42,103 bases of DNA from a virus, in IMG/VR virus record IMGVR_UViG_3300017963_000416, positions 1 to 42,103 of that record. One strand, written 5' to 3'. This document shows, piece after piece, positions 1 to 8,314 of this stretch. Below the pieces are notes generated by a model, which was not told where the DNA came from, ran no database searches, and was given only the letters and a program-made list of their open reading frames with translations. Numbering within the stretch: the first letter of the stretch is position 1; the number at the start of each line of letters is the position of its first letter. The position numbers and the translations under genes were made by a program.

Positions 1-116
1 ATCGCCTGGCGCATCGCCAGCATGGCGGCCGCCTTCCCCTGCGCGATCCCCTTGGTCACCGCGTTGGCGGTGTCCTTGAGCACCTTCGTGTCGACGTAGA
101 ACAGGCCACGGGGCAT
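1..116 (-). CDS. Small structural protein after head-completion gene, 5'-part only (cut by window edge)
   Basis: Only the first 38 codons are inside the window. The frame starts at the ATG at 116-114 and reads MPRGLFYVDTKVLKDTANAV, followed by an Ala/Lys-rich stretch. An ATG two bases from the upstream stop (120-118) gives a less natural frame, so I prefer the inner one. It follows the two head-completion genes directly, where siphophages usually encode an HK97-gp10-like or other tail-completion protein. The N-terminus is compatible with that but does not prove it. Function is inferred from position only. Confidence 0.55.
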   Translation of the reverse strand, partial: MPRGLFYVDTKVLKDTANAVTKGIAQGKAAAMLAMRQA

Positions 117-119
117 TCA

Positions 120-500
120 TCACGGTTCCTGCATTTCGTTGACGAGCACCCGCTCGCGGTGCCGCACGAGCATCGCCCGCCTCATCTGCGTGCCCGTCCC
201 GATCTGCTTGTCCTCGGAGATCTCCCGGATCCGGTAGACCTTGTCGTCGTCCGTGTAGATCAGCCAGTCGGGCTGGATCTCCGGGTAGCCCTCGTCGATG
301 AAGAGCATCGTCCCGTCGATCACCGTCTCCTTCGAGTCGCGCGTGATGACGCGCCGAACCATGAACTCCAACTTGCACCGCAGGTAGAACGTGTGCTGGT
401 TGTGGCTATCCAGGACCTGGGCGTATGTGATCTCGTTGCGGCCCGTTCGGCTCGCGGGCTTCCGCAGCGTCACTTGGTCGACCAGCAGAGCGCCGTACAT
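120..500 (-). CDS. Putative head-closure / head-tail joining protein
   Basis: A 126-residue protein starting at the ATG at 500 (MYGALLVDQVTLRK). A longer in-frame extension exists upstream, but it runs through the end of the preceding gene and looks like its shadow. The first half is predicted beta-rich, with segments around VTLRKPASRTGRNE and YTDDDKVYRIREISED, as in small beta-barrel head-closure adaptors. It sits between a DnaT-like/head-tail connector homologue and a further small structural gene, the usual slot for a stopper protein. I see no diagnostic motif, so the role rests on size, fold impression and position. Confidence 0.6.
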   Translation of the reverse strand: MYGALLVDQVTLRKPASRTGRNEITYAQVLDSHNQHTFYLRCKLEFMVRRVITRDSKETVIDGTMLFIDEGYPEIQPDWLIYTDDDKVYRIREISEDKQIGTGTQMRRAMLVRHRERVLVNEMQEP

Positions 501-504
501 GAGT

Positions 505-1023
505 CTACCCGAAAGCGGATTCCGTGTCGCTGGTGCCGTCCGTCTCCCTGTTCGTCGCACCCAAAGGATAGTGCGAGGTCAGCAGCGTGTCCAGCTCGCG
601 GCGGGCCCCGCCCGGCAGCTCGCTCGTGTCCTCGCCCAGGCTCATCGACTGCCCGAGCGCGTTGGACGACGTGACGCCCTCTGCCTGGAGCTTCTTGATG
701 GGCACTCGGTCCTTCTCGAGGATGTAATTGCAGTACTCGCAGAGCGCCAGCTGGACGCGCCTGGGGATGACGCCCTCCTCGTCCGTGGCGCGCGGGAAGA
801 CCAGCGCCTGGTCCTCCACCTTCGGCGGCCCCCAGTTGCTCTCGAGGGAGGCAGGGTAGCCGTCGATCTTCCGCGTGCCCTGGAAGAGCAGGCGCGCCTT
901 CGCGTCGTTGTCGAGCGAGTCCCAGGCGTTGAGCTGCTCGAAGGCGCCCATCAGGTCGTTGGCGGCCTCGAGCGTCAGGTAGGAGTTGGAGCTGGTACCG
1001 GAGGGCGTGGCATCGAGCTGCAT
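505..1023 (-). CDS. Head-tail connector / DnaT-like adaptor protein
   Basis: A 172-residue protein immediately downstream of the major capsid gene. The N-terminal pattern SNSYLTLEAANDLMGAF, then W..LDNDAKARLLFQGTRKID, and later RRVQLALCEYCNYIL resembles phage head-tail connector proteins often labelled DnaT-like ssDNA-binding or gp6/Ad1-like adaptors. These are helical proteins that assemble on the portal ring after packaging. The start at 1023 is preceded by a GGGGA-type ribosome binding site. The C-terminal 25 residues are polar and probably disordered. Family assignment is from pattern recognition; exact family unverified. Confidence 0.65.
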   Translation of the reverse strand: MQLDATPSGTSSNSYLTLEAANDLMGAFEQLNAWDSLDNDAKARLLFQGTRKIDGYPASLESNWGPPKVEDQALVFPRATDEEGVIPRRVQLALCEYCNYILEKDRVPIKKLQAEGVTSSNALGQSMSLGEDTSELPGGARRELDTLLTSHYPLGATNRETDGTSDTESAFG

Positions 1024-1049
1024 CGGGATCCCCTTTCACAACCGACAAG

Positions 1050-1086
1050 GGTGAGGGCGGGAGGCTTTCACCCCACCGCCCTCACC
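1050..1086 (-). repeat. Hairpin downstream of the major capsid gene
   Basis: An 11-bp perfect inverted repeat (1050-1060 with 1076-1086, arms GGTGAGGGCGG/CCGCCCTCACC) around a 15-nt loop lies in the 97-nt gap between the capsid stop and the connector start. No U-tract follows on the minus strand, so it is not a classical intrinsic terminator. A partial terminator or an mRNA-stabilising structure after the highly expressed capsid gene is plausible. Confidence 0.55.
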
Positions 1087-1120
1087 CCGGCACGGAACGG
1101 ATACGTCGGCTGACGCGCTA

Positions 1121-2119
1121 CTACGCCAGGACCTTCATGACGTAGATCGCGTCGGGGATCTTGATCAGCGGCAGCCGCTTCTCGCCGTAGTACAGCCGGA
1201 TCCCGGCCGGGTTGTGCGTGACGTGGCTGTACTGGTACCGCCCGATGACCGTCCGGATGTTGCGGCGGTCGTCCGAGGGGACGTTGTCGCTGCCCACCCG
1301 GAACTCGCCCCACTCCTTGTCCGGGAGCGGGATGATGACGACCTTCGTCTTGTCCAGGAAGCGGGTGATCGAGCCGCCCTCAGGCTTGTAGGTCGCGTTG
1401 ATCTCGACCCACTTCAGCTTCTGGAAGCGGTCGATGACGCCCTCCTCCATCAGCTTCTGGCCGGCGGGCGTCGAGGACATGTACGCCTGGATCGCGTCGT
1501 TCTTGAGCATCTGCTCCGTGACCTCGCTGGAGCACAGCGCGATCGCGGCCTCGTAGCCCGAGTCCTCCGCGATCTTGGTCCGCGCCAGGCGGACGTCGCC
1601 GATGATGTCGGCGGCCGGGTTGTCCCACTTCGTGGTCTTGGTCACGTTGTGGCTGGCGTCCAGGCCGTAGTCGACCGAGTGGGAGATCCCGTCGATCGTC
1701 ATGTTCAGCGTCCCCTGCAGCGCGGACGCGATCATGTACTCGTCCTGCCGGTCGAGATGCCGGCGGTTGGCCTGCGTCTCGTCCCGGACCTGCTCGTTGG
1801 CCGCGTCGGCCTCCTGCATCGTTCCGGGCTTCCGGAGGTCCTGCAGGACCATCCCGTCGAGGTCGTTGAACTTGAAGGTGCGGGCCAGCACCGCCGACAT
1901 CTGGCGGATGGTCTGCATCTTCCGCTTGCCGGCGGGAGAGCGCAGGCCCTCGAAGGTGCCGATGTCGCGCACGGCCTTCTTCACGTCCCAGTTCGCCGTC
2001 TCGCCCTTGCGCTGAACGCGCTGCAGCACGTTCATCGACGTGAGCGGGAGGTTGGCCGGGTACTTGAACTCGTTGATCATCCCGATCAACACGTCCAGTT
2101 TCAGGATTTCGGGGTCCAC
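1121..2119 (-). CDS. Major capsid protein, lambda gpE-like family
   Basis: A 332-residue protein with the features of the phage major capsid protein E family. These are an N-terminal ILKLDVLIGMINEFKYP segment, a helical spine around residues 90-130 (DEYMIASALQGTL), and a C-terminal part with KVVIIPLP, SHVTHNPAGIRLYYG and IPDAIYVMKVL. Length fits the family (about 330-350). The start is a GTG at 2119 with GGAGA upstream; no ATG lies nearby. It would form the icosahedral shell together with the decoration protein encoded just upstream. The order protease-decoration-capsid-connector matches lambda-like head operons. Confidence 0.85.
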   Translation of the reverse strand: MDPEILKLDVLIGMINEFKYPANLPLTSMNVLQRVQRKGETANWDVKKAVRDIGTFEGLRSPAGKRKMQTIRQMSAVLARTFKFNDLDGMVLQDLRKPGTMQEADAANEQVRDETQANRRHLDRQDEYMIASALQGTLNMTIDGISHSVDYGLDASHNVTKTTKWDNPAADIIGDVRLARTKIAEDSGYEAAIALCSSEVTEQMLKNDAIQAYMSSTPAGQKLMEEGVIDRFQKLKWVEINATYKPEGGSITRFLDKTKVVIIPLPDKEWGEFRVGSDNVPSDDRRNIRTVIGRYQYSHVTHNPAGIRLYYGEKRLPLIKIPDAIYVMKVLA

Positions 2120-2199
2120 GGTTTCGTCTCCGACTTCTCCTTGTGTGTTTACGAACCGCCCTCACGCAGCCAGGCCGGGGGCGTGTTCGGCCCCGCTCG

Positions 2200-2655
2200 C
2201 TACGGCGCAGCGACGAACCAGACGCCGGCCATCTTGGCCTTGGCGGCCGCGATGCGGGCGGCGTTGGCGCCGCTCCACCAGGTCTGGTCCTCGTCCACCT
2301 CGCCGTGCGTGATGATCGAGGAGCCCTTATCCGCGTAGCTGGCCCCCGTCTTGTCGCGCATGTCGACCAGGTGGTACAGCACGCCGGCCTGCAGGATGTT
2401 CGCGTCGATCGGGGCGTCGGTGTGGTCCAGGGGGACGTACTTCCCCTGGTTGGCGCCGGCCGCCTCGACGCGGACGAGGACGAGGCCCGGGCGCAGCTTG
2501 TACGTCTCGCCCGTGTTGCCCACGTCCCGGCTCGCGTCGTCGATGATCACGCCCCGCTCGATCTTGTGGTCCGCGTTCTTCAAGAACGCGTAGCTCTTCT
2601 GGTCGGCCACCTGCGTCTGGCCGGGGAGAGCGTCGATCCCGACGTTCGGGTTCAT
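2200..2655 (-). CDS. Head decoration protein, lambda gpD-like
   Basis: A 151-residue protein with the decoration-protein signature: an early LRPGLVLVRVE strand, then GKYVPLDH, AGVLYHLVDMRD and ITHGEVDED. In lambda gpD and relatives, trimers sit on the capsid surface and stabilise it after expansion. The start at 2655 has GGAGGAC upstream. It lies between the protease/scaffold and the major capsid protein, exactly as in lambda-like head operons. The C-terminus (AARIAAAKAKMAGVWFV) is typical for the family. Confidence 0.8.
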   Translation of the reverse strand: MNPNVGIDALPGQTQVADQKSYAFLKNADHKIERGVIIDDASRDVGNTGETYKLRPGLVLVRVEAAGANQGKYVPLDHTDAPIDANILQAGVLYHLVDMRDKTGASYADKGSSIITHGEVDEDQTWWSGANAARIAAAKAKMAGVWFVAAP

Positions 2656-2724
2656 GACTGTCCTCCTTCATGGTGACTCAGAAACAGCCCGCAGCGTGTA
2701 TGTCAACGGGCTCCAGGCCCGGGA

Positions 2725-4299
2725 CTACTTCTTGCCGTCTTCGTCGCGGCCCTCGTGCTTTCGCGCCAGCTTCCGGCCCACCTCCTGCAGTCGCGACTCC
2801 TCCGTCTGGCCGCCGGTCCCGCCGGTGGCCAGCTGGAGATGCGTCCCGGTGAGGACGGGGAGGCCGTTGACGAACTCCCGGAGGATGCTGAGCGCGTCCT
2901 CGGTCGTCCGCTGCACCTCGGCGCCGTCCTTCGAGAGGGCGACGAACTCCGCCTTCTCGGCGATGGTGAAGAGCTTCGACAGCCTCTCCGCCTGGTCGGG
3001 CGGCACGCGGCCGTCGGCGACGGCCTTCTGCGCGTCGGCCTTCGCCTGCGCCAGCCGGTCCTTCGCGGCCTGGAGCGAGAGGCGGGCGAGCTCCTGCTTC
3101 ATCGCCGCCTTCTCCGGGTCGTCGCCCGGCTTCGGCTCGTGCGACGGCTTCTCCACCTTCACGACCTGGTCGCCCTCCAGCTTCAGCCCGTGCGTGGACA
3201 GGGCCACGCTCAGCTTCTGCTGGCGGTCCTTCTCCTGCTGATCCCGCTCCTCGAGCGCCTTCGTGCAGGCCTCCTGGAGCTTCTCCTCGCTGAGCCCGTC
3301 GGGCTTGATCCCGAGGGCCAGGGCCAACTTCTTCCAATCCATACCGGCTCCTTTCCCCGCGAGTTCCTCTTCGGGAACAAGCGGCATCAAACCCTGAACG
3401 GTTCCGTCGGCATTCTCGATTGTCGAGAGTTTGACGAACGGACCCTGTTCGGTAACAACAGGGACGGGCGTCGCGCAGACGTGCGTGATCACCTCGTCGT
3501 ACTCGTTGCCTTTGGGATCCTTGATCCCGAACTGGATGTACGCGCTGACGCGGTCGATGCGCCCGTCCGACAGGCGCTGCTTCACCGTCTCGCCGGCCGG
3601 CTTCACCACGCCGCCGAGCCGGCCCCCGTACTCGAAGAACGGCCCGGGCCACTTGCCCAGGTTGTCCATCGCCCGGAGCGAGTGGCCGTCCGGGAAGGTG
3701 ACGTCGTTCCCCGCCGCGATGAATCTGTTCGTGTTGCGGACGAGGCGCGAGAGGCGGCCCTTGTCGAACTCGACCTTCTCGCCCGTCGAAGGATGGACGT
3801 AGGTGCCGATGTGCAGGATGTCCTTCCCGAAGAGGTCGCCCTGCGGCTGGAAGCGTCCGCGGGTGCCGAGCGCCAGCTGCGACAGACCCGTCGTCTTCTT
3901 CCTGCCGATGACGGCCTGCACACCTGCATCGATGTCCATGGGCTTGAGCGACCCATCGATGAACTCGGTCGTCTCTTTTTGCTTCATCCGCATTGTGCTG
4001 CCGGCGTCCTCGACGTCGCCGATCTTGAAGCCGCGCTCGCGCGCCCACGCCTTCGCCTCGTCGGGCGCCTTGAACTTGTCCTTCGAGAAGACGAGCATCT
4101 GGACTTCGGAGGGGACGGCCTGCAGCGCCTCGGGCGGCAGGATCCCGAGCTGCACGGCCATCGCCTCCTGGCCGCGCTCCTTGAACATCAGGATCTGCTT
4201 CTCGCGCGCCTTGGCCTCTTCCTCGGTCTTGAACTCCCCGAGCTTCTTGGATCCGTCCTTCGAGTAGAGGACGTACTTGTCGCCTTCTTTCTTGATCAT
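2725..4299 (-). CDS. Prohead protease-scaffold fusion protein
   Basis: A 524-residue multi-domain protein. Residues 1-35 form a short beta module (KYVLYSKDGSKKLGEFKTEE) common at the N-terminus of phage head proteins. Residues 70-110 (FKAPDEAKAWARERGFKIGD) match a module found in phage head-maturation proteases such as XkdF-like proteins. Residues 155-300 resemble Mu gpI-type proteases: a DILHIGTYVHPSTG strand, EYGGRLGGVV, RIDRVSAYIQFG and the THVCATPVPVVTEQGPF segment. From about residue 330 on it is a charged, coiled-coil-rich region with repeated Lys/Glu/Ala, typical of a scaffold. It probably directs prohead assembly and then cleaves itself. Catalytic residues could not be assigned with certainty. 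Confidence 0.7.
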   Translation of the reverse strand: MIKKEGDKYVLYSKDGSKKLGEFKTEEEAKAREKQILMFKERGQEAMAVQLGILPPEALQAVPSEVQMLVFSKDKFKAPDEAKAWARERGFKIGDVEDAGSTMRMKQKETTEFIDGSLKPMDIDAGVQAVIGRKKTTGLSQLALGTRGRFQPQGDLFGKDILHIGTYVHPSTGEKVEFDKGRLSRLVRNTNRFIAAGNDVTFPDGHSLRAMDNLGKWPGPFFEYGGRLGGVVKPAGETVKQRLSDGRIDRVSAYIQFGIKDPKGNEYDEVITHVCATPVPVVTEQGPFVKLSTIENADGTVQGLMPLVPEEELAGKGAGMDWKKLALALGIKPDGLSEEKLQEACTKALEERDQQEKDRQQKLSVALSTHGLKLEGDQVVKVEKPSHEPKPGDDPEKAAMKQELARLSLQAAKDRLAQAKADAQKAVADGRVPPDQAERLSKLFTIAEKAEFVALSKDGAEVQRTTEDALSILREFVNGLPVLTGTHLQLATGGTGGQTEESRLQEVGRKLARKHEGRDEDGKK

Positions 4300-5402
4300 G
4301 CTACGTCTCCAAGTGCCCGCCGCTCCTGGGCGGTCATGCCTGCGAGGTTCTTTTTCACGTCCTGGAACGTCTTGTTCAGGAGCGTCCTCGGAATCTTCCC
4401 CGATTGCTCCTTCTGTTTCAACACCTCGTCACGCCCGTGGAACGGCACCACAAACGGGTTGACGTCATGGATACAATGGGGGTGGAAGGGTGGCCCGCCG
4501 TTCGGCGTCGAGGACAGCGGCGGGAAGCCCATCGGATCCTTCGAGAGCGGCCCGACGTAGAAGACCTTCCCGGCGTAGATCGCGCACTCGTCGATCTCCT
4601 TCTGCGGCGGCCTGGTCACCTTCACGTGGTAGACGCCGTTCTGGTTGAGCCGCGTGACGGTGGCTACGCGCGACATCTCCCGTAGCTGGGTGCGCGCCAC
4701 CAGGTTCGCGTAGCTCCGAACGGACATGGTCTTTTGCCCGACCCGGATCATCTCGCCCCTGGCGATCTTCTCGAATGACTCGAACATCTCGCCCCGGTAT
4801 CCGATCTCCATCAGCCGCTTCCTGACCTCTGGCGACGTCCTTCCCTTCAGGAAGATGCTGGCGATGTCGTCTGCCACCTGCTGGCCCGTGCGGCCGCGGA
4901 TGAGCCCGCCGACCGTCGCGTCCATGATCTTCTTATTCTGGTTGAGCGTCACCTGCGAGGCGCGGATTGCTGTGGATGTGATCCGGCGGATCTCGTTGGG
5001 CGCCACCTGCAGTGACTCCTGCATCGCCCGCGCGATCGCAGCAAGGCTGGTGTTGTTGATCGCTGTCCAGCTCGTGTTCACGTCTCCGAAGTCCGCGGCC
5101 TTGCCCGAGCCCACGTTCCGGAGCATCGTTCGAAGCTTGGCAGTGGCGTTCCGGTCGCCGATCACGAACGCCCTGGACGCGTTCCGCTTGATCCAGTTGC
5201 GCACGTACTCCTGGCGCCTTGTGTTCATGGTGGCGAGCAGCTCGTCGATGCGTCGCACCAGGGCCTGGGCCCGCGCCGCGCCGGGCCGCGACATCCCGTA
5301 GGCCATCTCCCGGACGATCGCCTCCACCGCGCGCTGGTAGTGGTCCTCCAGCGCCTTCAGCGTCGAGCGGTCGTTCAGGAACGCGTTCAGCTCGCGGGAC
5401 AT
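4296..5402 (-). CDS. Minor head protein, Mu gpF-like / phage minor capsid protein 2-like
   Basis: A 368-residue protein from the ATG at 5402 (MSRELNAF). The C-terminal core carries the family signature: VARTQLREMSRVATVTRLNQ, then DECAIYAGKVFYVG, FPPLSSTPNGGPPFHP and HCIHDVNPFVVPF. This is the Asp/Cys...His-Pro-His-Cys pattern of Mu F-like and minor-capsid-2 proteins. Such proteins bind the portal inside the head and are often needed for DNA ejection. A longer upstream in-frame extension exists but overlaps the preceding gene and is low quality. Its stop overlaps the start of the protease gene (ATGA), indicating translational coupling. Confidence 0.8.
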   Translation of the reverse strand: MSRELNAFLNDRSTLKALEDHYQRAVEAIVREMAYGMSRPGAARAQALVRRIDELLATMNTRRQEYVRNWIKRNASRAFVIGDRNATAKLRTMLRNVGSGKAADFGDVNTSWTAINNTSLAAIARAMQESLQVAPNEIRRITSTAIRASQVTLNQNKKIMDATVGGLIRGRTGQQVADDIASIFLKGRTSPEVRKRLMEIGYRGEMFESFEKIARGEMIRVGQKTMSVRSYANLVARTQLREMSRVATVTRLNQNGVYHVKVTRPPQKEIDECAIYAGKVFYVGPLSKDPMGFPPLSSTPNGGPPFHPHCIHDVNPFVVPFHGRDEVLKQKEQSGKIPRTLLNKTFQDVKKNLAGMTAQERRALGDVA

Positions 5403-5404
5403 CG

Positions 5405-6133
5405 TTACCTCGGAGTCGCGAAGGTCCGCTTGTAGTAGACGTAGTCCATCCGCGTATAGCGAGACGTCGCGCCGAGCTGCTTCTCGATCGCGTACGCGTA
5501 GCCCGTGCTGACGGTCGCCGGAATGTTCGTCGTGATCGTCGCGACCAGCGTGCCATTGATATAAAAGCGGACGGTGCCCGTCCCGGCGTCCTTCTCGATG
5601 CGGAAGCGAGCGTACGTGCCGACGATGGAAGCGATGGTCACGCCCGTGTCCTCGATCGTCGCGGTCGTGCTGCGGCAGACAGCCAGGATGTTCGTTGCGT
5701 TCGTGCCCCGCTCGATCGCGAAGTAGACGCCGTCGTTGCCCCACACGCTCGTCTGCGGATCGGTGAAGCCGAACACCCAGTCGTAGTCGTTCGTCCCATC
5801 GGGCGCGGCCTCGACCAGTAGGAGTCCCTCCAGCACGATCGCGTCGGCGCCCTTGTACCAGCCCGGCTGCATCTTGAAGGACACGTCGCCGTTCGCCGGC
5901 ACCGTGATCTGCGCGTATCCGGGGTTGTCGTCGGAGCCCTCGCCGATGCTCCGCGTCCCGGTGTTCGCCGCGCCCGTTCTCCAGACACGTTCTGAAGCGA
6001 TGAAGCCCGACGAGAGGACCTCGCCGAAGCTGAAGTCGTCGCGGTGGATGATCTCCTCGTTCTGCGGCTTCGAAAAGTCGCCCTCGTACGCGCCAGCGCC
6101 GACGCCCTGGATCGGTGCGCCACCGGGTTGCAT
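5405..6133 (-). CDS. Lectin-like jelly-roll protein, copy B
   Basis: A 242-residue beta-rich protein with a concanavalin-like (LamG/jelly-roll) look. Strands around VFGFTDPQTSVWGNDGVYFA and the segment ARFRIEKDAGTGTVRFYING, then VATITTNIPATVSTGYAYAI, match the usual end of such domains. The protein encoded at 6523-7431 has the equivalent YSFEIVKKSGEVKFYIDG and KATIDTNLP segments, so the two are paralogues. The start at 6133 has GAGGA upstream. Position between portal and minor head protein suggests a capsid-surface decoration or adhesin; the function is inferred. Confidence 0.7.
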   Translation of the reverse strand: MQPGGAPIQGVGAGAYEGDFSKPQNEEIIHRDDFSFGEVLSSGFIASERVWRTGAANTGTRSIGEGSDDNPGYAQITVPANGDVSFKMQPGWYKGADAIVLEGLLLVEAAPDGTNDYDWVFGFTDPQTSVWGNDGVYFAIERGTNATNILAVCRSTTATIEDTGVTIASIVGTYARFRIEKDAGTGTVRFYINGTLVATITTNIPATVSTGYAYAIEKQLGATSRYTRMDYVYYKRTFATPR

Positions 6134-6170
6134 TGTTCAGTCCTCGATTGTGTGCGTCGCTTCCCGGTCC

Positions 6171-6488
6171 CTACGTCTGCTGGCCGGTCGCGTAGAAGTC
6201 GATTACGTTGCAGCTCGCGCTGTAGCGGATGCTGTACGTTCGGCCCGGAACGGCCATGAAGAAGTACTCGTACATCGCATCCGCGACGAGATCCGCACCT
6301 TCCTTCGCGTACATGTCCTGGCCGCTTCCTTCTGTGATGTGGACGTACAGTTTCCCCGCCGCGTCGAAACAGCCCGTAACGCGGACTTGCAGCGGGGCGG
6401 GCACGGTGAACGTCGCGCCGCCCAGGTCGGTGTCGGCTGTGTATGCCGAGCCCGGCGTAGCCAGCTTCAGGTACTCGTGTGACCTCAT
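6171..6488 (-). CDS. Small hypothetical structural protein between lectin-like paralogues
   Basis: A 105-residue protein (MRSHEYLKLATPGSAYTADT) with a good AAAGGAG ribosome binding site. It is predicted mostly beta, with strands such as FTVPAPLQVRVTGCF, KLYVHITEG and MYEYFFMAVPGRTYSIRYS. No family was recognised. It lies between two lectin-like paralogues in the head operon, so it may be a small surface or base domain that works with them. Confidence 0.6.
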   Translation of the reverse strand: MRSHEYLKLATPGSAYTADTDLGGATFTVPAPLQVRVTGCFDAAGKLYVHITEGSGQDMYAKEGADLVADAMYEYFFMAVPGRTYSIRYSASCNVIDFYATGQQT

Positions 6489-6522
6489 GGCGTTCTCCTT
6501 TGCTCAGGCCGCGCTGCGTACG

Positions 6523-7431
6523 CTAGGGCGTACGATCAGTGTTCACCGTCATCTCCGCATAGTCCGTTCTCAGGGACCGGGAATTCGACCCGCTGATCTT
6601 GCGGATCCCGATGCACGGGTACTGCCTGTCGCCGACTTGCGGAAGGTTCGTGTCGATCGTCGCCTTCAGGACGCCGTCGATGTAGAACTTCACTTCGCCG
6701 CTCTTCTTGACGATCTCGAAGCTGTAGTAGGTGTTCTGGACGATGGTGATGTCCGTCACGATGTAGGTGTTCCCCGCACCAGCGCGACGTACGCACGCGA
6801 CGAAGCGCACGCTGTTGTCGAGGCTGTATCCGAATCCGATGCCGACAACATCGTGCGAACCAGACGACAGATCGCCGCCCGGCGTGCTCATAACTCCCCA
6901 AAAGCCTTGCCAGTCATCCGTCACATCAGGCACGGCCGCATTCAGCTTGGCCCTAAATTTCATTGACCAGTCGTCCGCCCCCTCCAAGCTGCACCCCTTG
7001 CTGATGTAGGCATTGGCTGCCACGCCCGATGCTGACAAACCGAGTAGGCCGATCAAATCCGATTGCCAGCCCGAATACTCCACGAGTGCGCCTGTCCCGC
7101 TTGCGCCGTAGTCCCACAAGGTCTCGGAATGGAAGAGGCTGTTTCCGCTGTCCACGAAGGCGTGCGAGAAATCGTCGCGAAGATAGAGCTGGTCCTCAAT
7201 CGCGATCGCACCCGACGGCGGGTTCGCCTTCAGCCATCGGCCGGGCAGGCTGGCGTGGGTGTCGGTGGGCTTCAGCACCGCGTCTCCGTCATCGACCGCG
7301 CTGGACGATGCGTCGAAGCGGAGAATGTCGTTCGTGTCCTCGCGCACCGCGACCTGTTTGTCTTTCGGCTTGTAGATCGCGCGGATCCCGTCCGCGTCCG
7401 CGCCGAGCCGCCACTGTCTGGGGTCGCTCAT
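6523..7431 (-). CDS. Lectin-like jelly-roll protein, copy A, with N-terminal attachment region
   Basis: A 302-residue protein. The first 80 residues (RQWRLGADADGIRAIYKPKD, then VLKPTDTHASLPGRWL) resemble the N-terminal virion-attachment segments of phage fibres, with a small beta repeat. From about residue 90 a jelly-roll/LamG-like domain follows: FSHAFVDSGNSLFHSETLWD, DWSMKFRAKLNA, DVVGIGFGYSLDNSVRFVAC and YYSFEIVKKSGEVKFYIDG. It is paralogous to the protein at 5405-6133 but has the extra N-terminal part. A strong AAAGGAG site precedes the start at 7431. A carbohydrate-binding head fibre or decoration is the likeliest role. Confidence 0.7.
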   Translation of the reverse strand: MSDPRQWRLGADADGIRAIYKPKDKQVAVREDTNDILRFDASSSAVDDGDAVLKPTDTHASLPGRWLKANPPSGAIAIEDQLYLRDDFSHAFVDSGNSLFHSETLWDYGASGTGALVEYSGWQSDLIGLLGLSASGVAANAYISKGCSLEGADDWSMKFRAKLNAAVPDVTDDWQGFWGVMSTPGGDLSSGSHDVVGIGFGYSLDNSVRFVACVRRAGAGNTYIVTDITIVQNTYYSFEIVKKSGEVKFYIDGVLKATIDTNLPQVGDRQYPCIGIRKISGSNSRSLRTDYAEMTVNTDRTP

Positions 7432-7629
7432 GGTCTTCTCCTTTCGTGCTGCCGCGTGCGCTCCCCCCGGACCATAGCCTCCGAGGGGCCAGCTCGCGGC
7501 ATGTGCGAGCCAGTTGTACGCCTGCCTGCCTTACGCGCGTTCAGGCCGCAGGTCCACCGGCCCGGGGTGCCCACCCGGGCCGGCTCGACGTGCGGCATTA
7601 GGCACATCGACTTCCAGGGGGAGGAAGGT
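7432..7629 (-). other. 198-bp intergenic stretch with a perfect hairpin
   Basis: No convincing gene. A perfect 10-bp inverted repeat (arms CCGGCCCGGG/CCCGGGCCGG at 7557-7566 and 7574-7583, 7-nt loop) lies downstream of the paralogue gene ending at 7630. On the minus strand it is not followed by a U-run. It may weaken transcription or protect the upstream mRNA. A possible in-frame Arg-rich ORF through the gap looks like chance translation of GC-rich DNA. Confidence 0.5.
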
Positions 7630-8274
7630 CTACTTGATCGCCAGCCAGTCCACCGTGTCGGTCGCGGCCAGGTTCGTGCCGCCGTCCGCGTCGATGACGA
7701 TGGCATCGTTGACCACGGTGACCAGGTCCGTGATCGCCTTGATCAGGCCGGTCGCGCTCTTGGCCTGCACCTGCACCATGCGCGGCTCGTCGAACGGCAG
7801 CTGGATGACGACGGCGCCGCCGGCCACGTCCAGGGCGCTGACGGTGCGCTTCCCGCTGGCGACCTCCTGGACCGTGTCGTTCACGCCGCCCAGAAGGGTC
7901 GCGGCGCTGACGATGTTCGACGCGTGGGCCATCGTGGTGGTCAGCGCGACGTTGCACTCTGCGCTCTGCCGCGTGCCCTTCAGCCGCGCCACCGCCGTGT
8001 CGATCGTGTCGATGTACGCCTCGACCAGCTGCAGGCTGTTGTCGTCCTGCGGGAAGTTGGCGTTGACCGCGTCGACCAGGTTCTCGATGTCCTCGGCTGC
8101 GTCCGCGCCGATGGTCACCGCGATCGCGCCCGCAGAGACGGACGCGTTGTCGTCCCACTCGAACGTCCGGTTGCCGATGACGATCTGCTCGCCGTCGGCG
8201 AGGTCGCCGTGGCTCCCGACTCGGATGGCTCCCTGCGCGATCCCGCCCCTCGTGTGCAGCGGATGTGAAGGCAT
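7630..8274 (-). CDS. Structural paralogue 2 of a tandem pair (beta-rich phage protein)
   Basis: A 214-residue protein homologous to the one encoded directly before it (8315-8938). Shared blocks are DGEQIVIGNRTFEWDD with ADAMLITIGDKTYEWES, then AVTIGADAAEDIENLVDAVN with EVTIGGDAATSALNLRNAIN, then VALTTTM and TVSALDVAGG. The IG..TYEW...IG.DAA...L..AIN pattern recurs in phage structural and fibre-base proteins. The start at 8274 has AAAGGAGGG. Location after the portal suggests a capsid-associated protein; the exact role is unknown. Confidence 0.65.
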   Translation of the reverse strand: MPSHPLHTRGGIAQGAIRVGSHGDLADGEQIVIGNRTFEWDDNASVSAGAIAVTIGADAAEDIENLVDAVNANFPQDDNSLQLVEAYIDTIDTAVARLKGTRQSAECNVALTTTMAHASNIVSAATLLGGVNDTVQEVASGKRTVSALDVAGGAVVIQLPFDEPRMVQVQAKSATGLIKAITDLVTVVNDAIVIDADGGTNLAATDTVDWLAIK

Positions 8275-8314
8275 GCTCAGTCCCTCCTTTCAAGGGTTCC
8301 GGTTGCGGGACGCG

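Noticed and set aside
4296-5744. Longer start for the minor head protein
   Set aside because: The extra 114 residues are the mirror of the lectin-like gene in another frame; the ATG at 5402 follows that gene directly.
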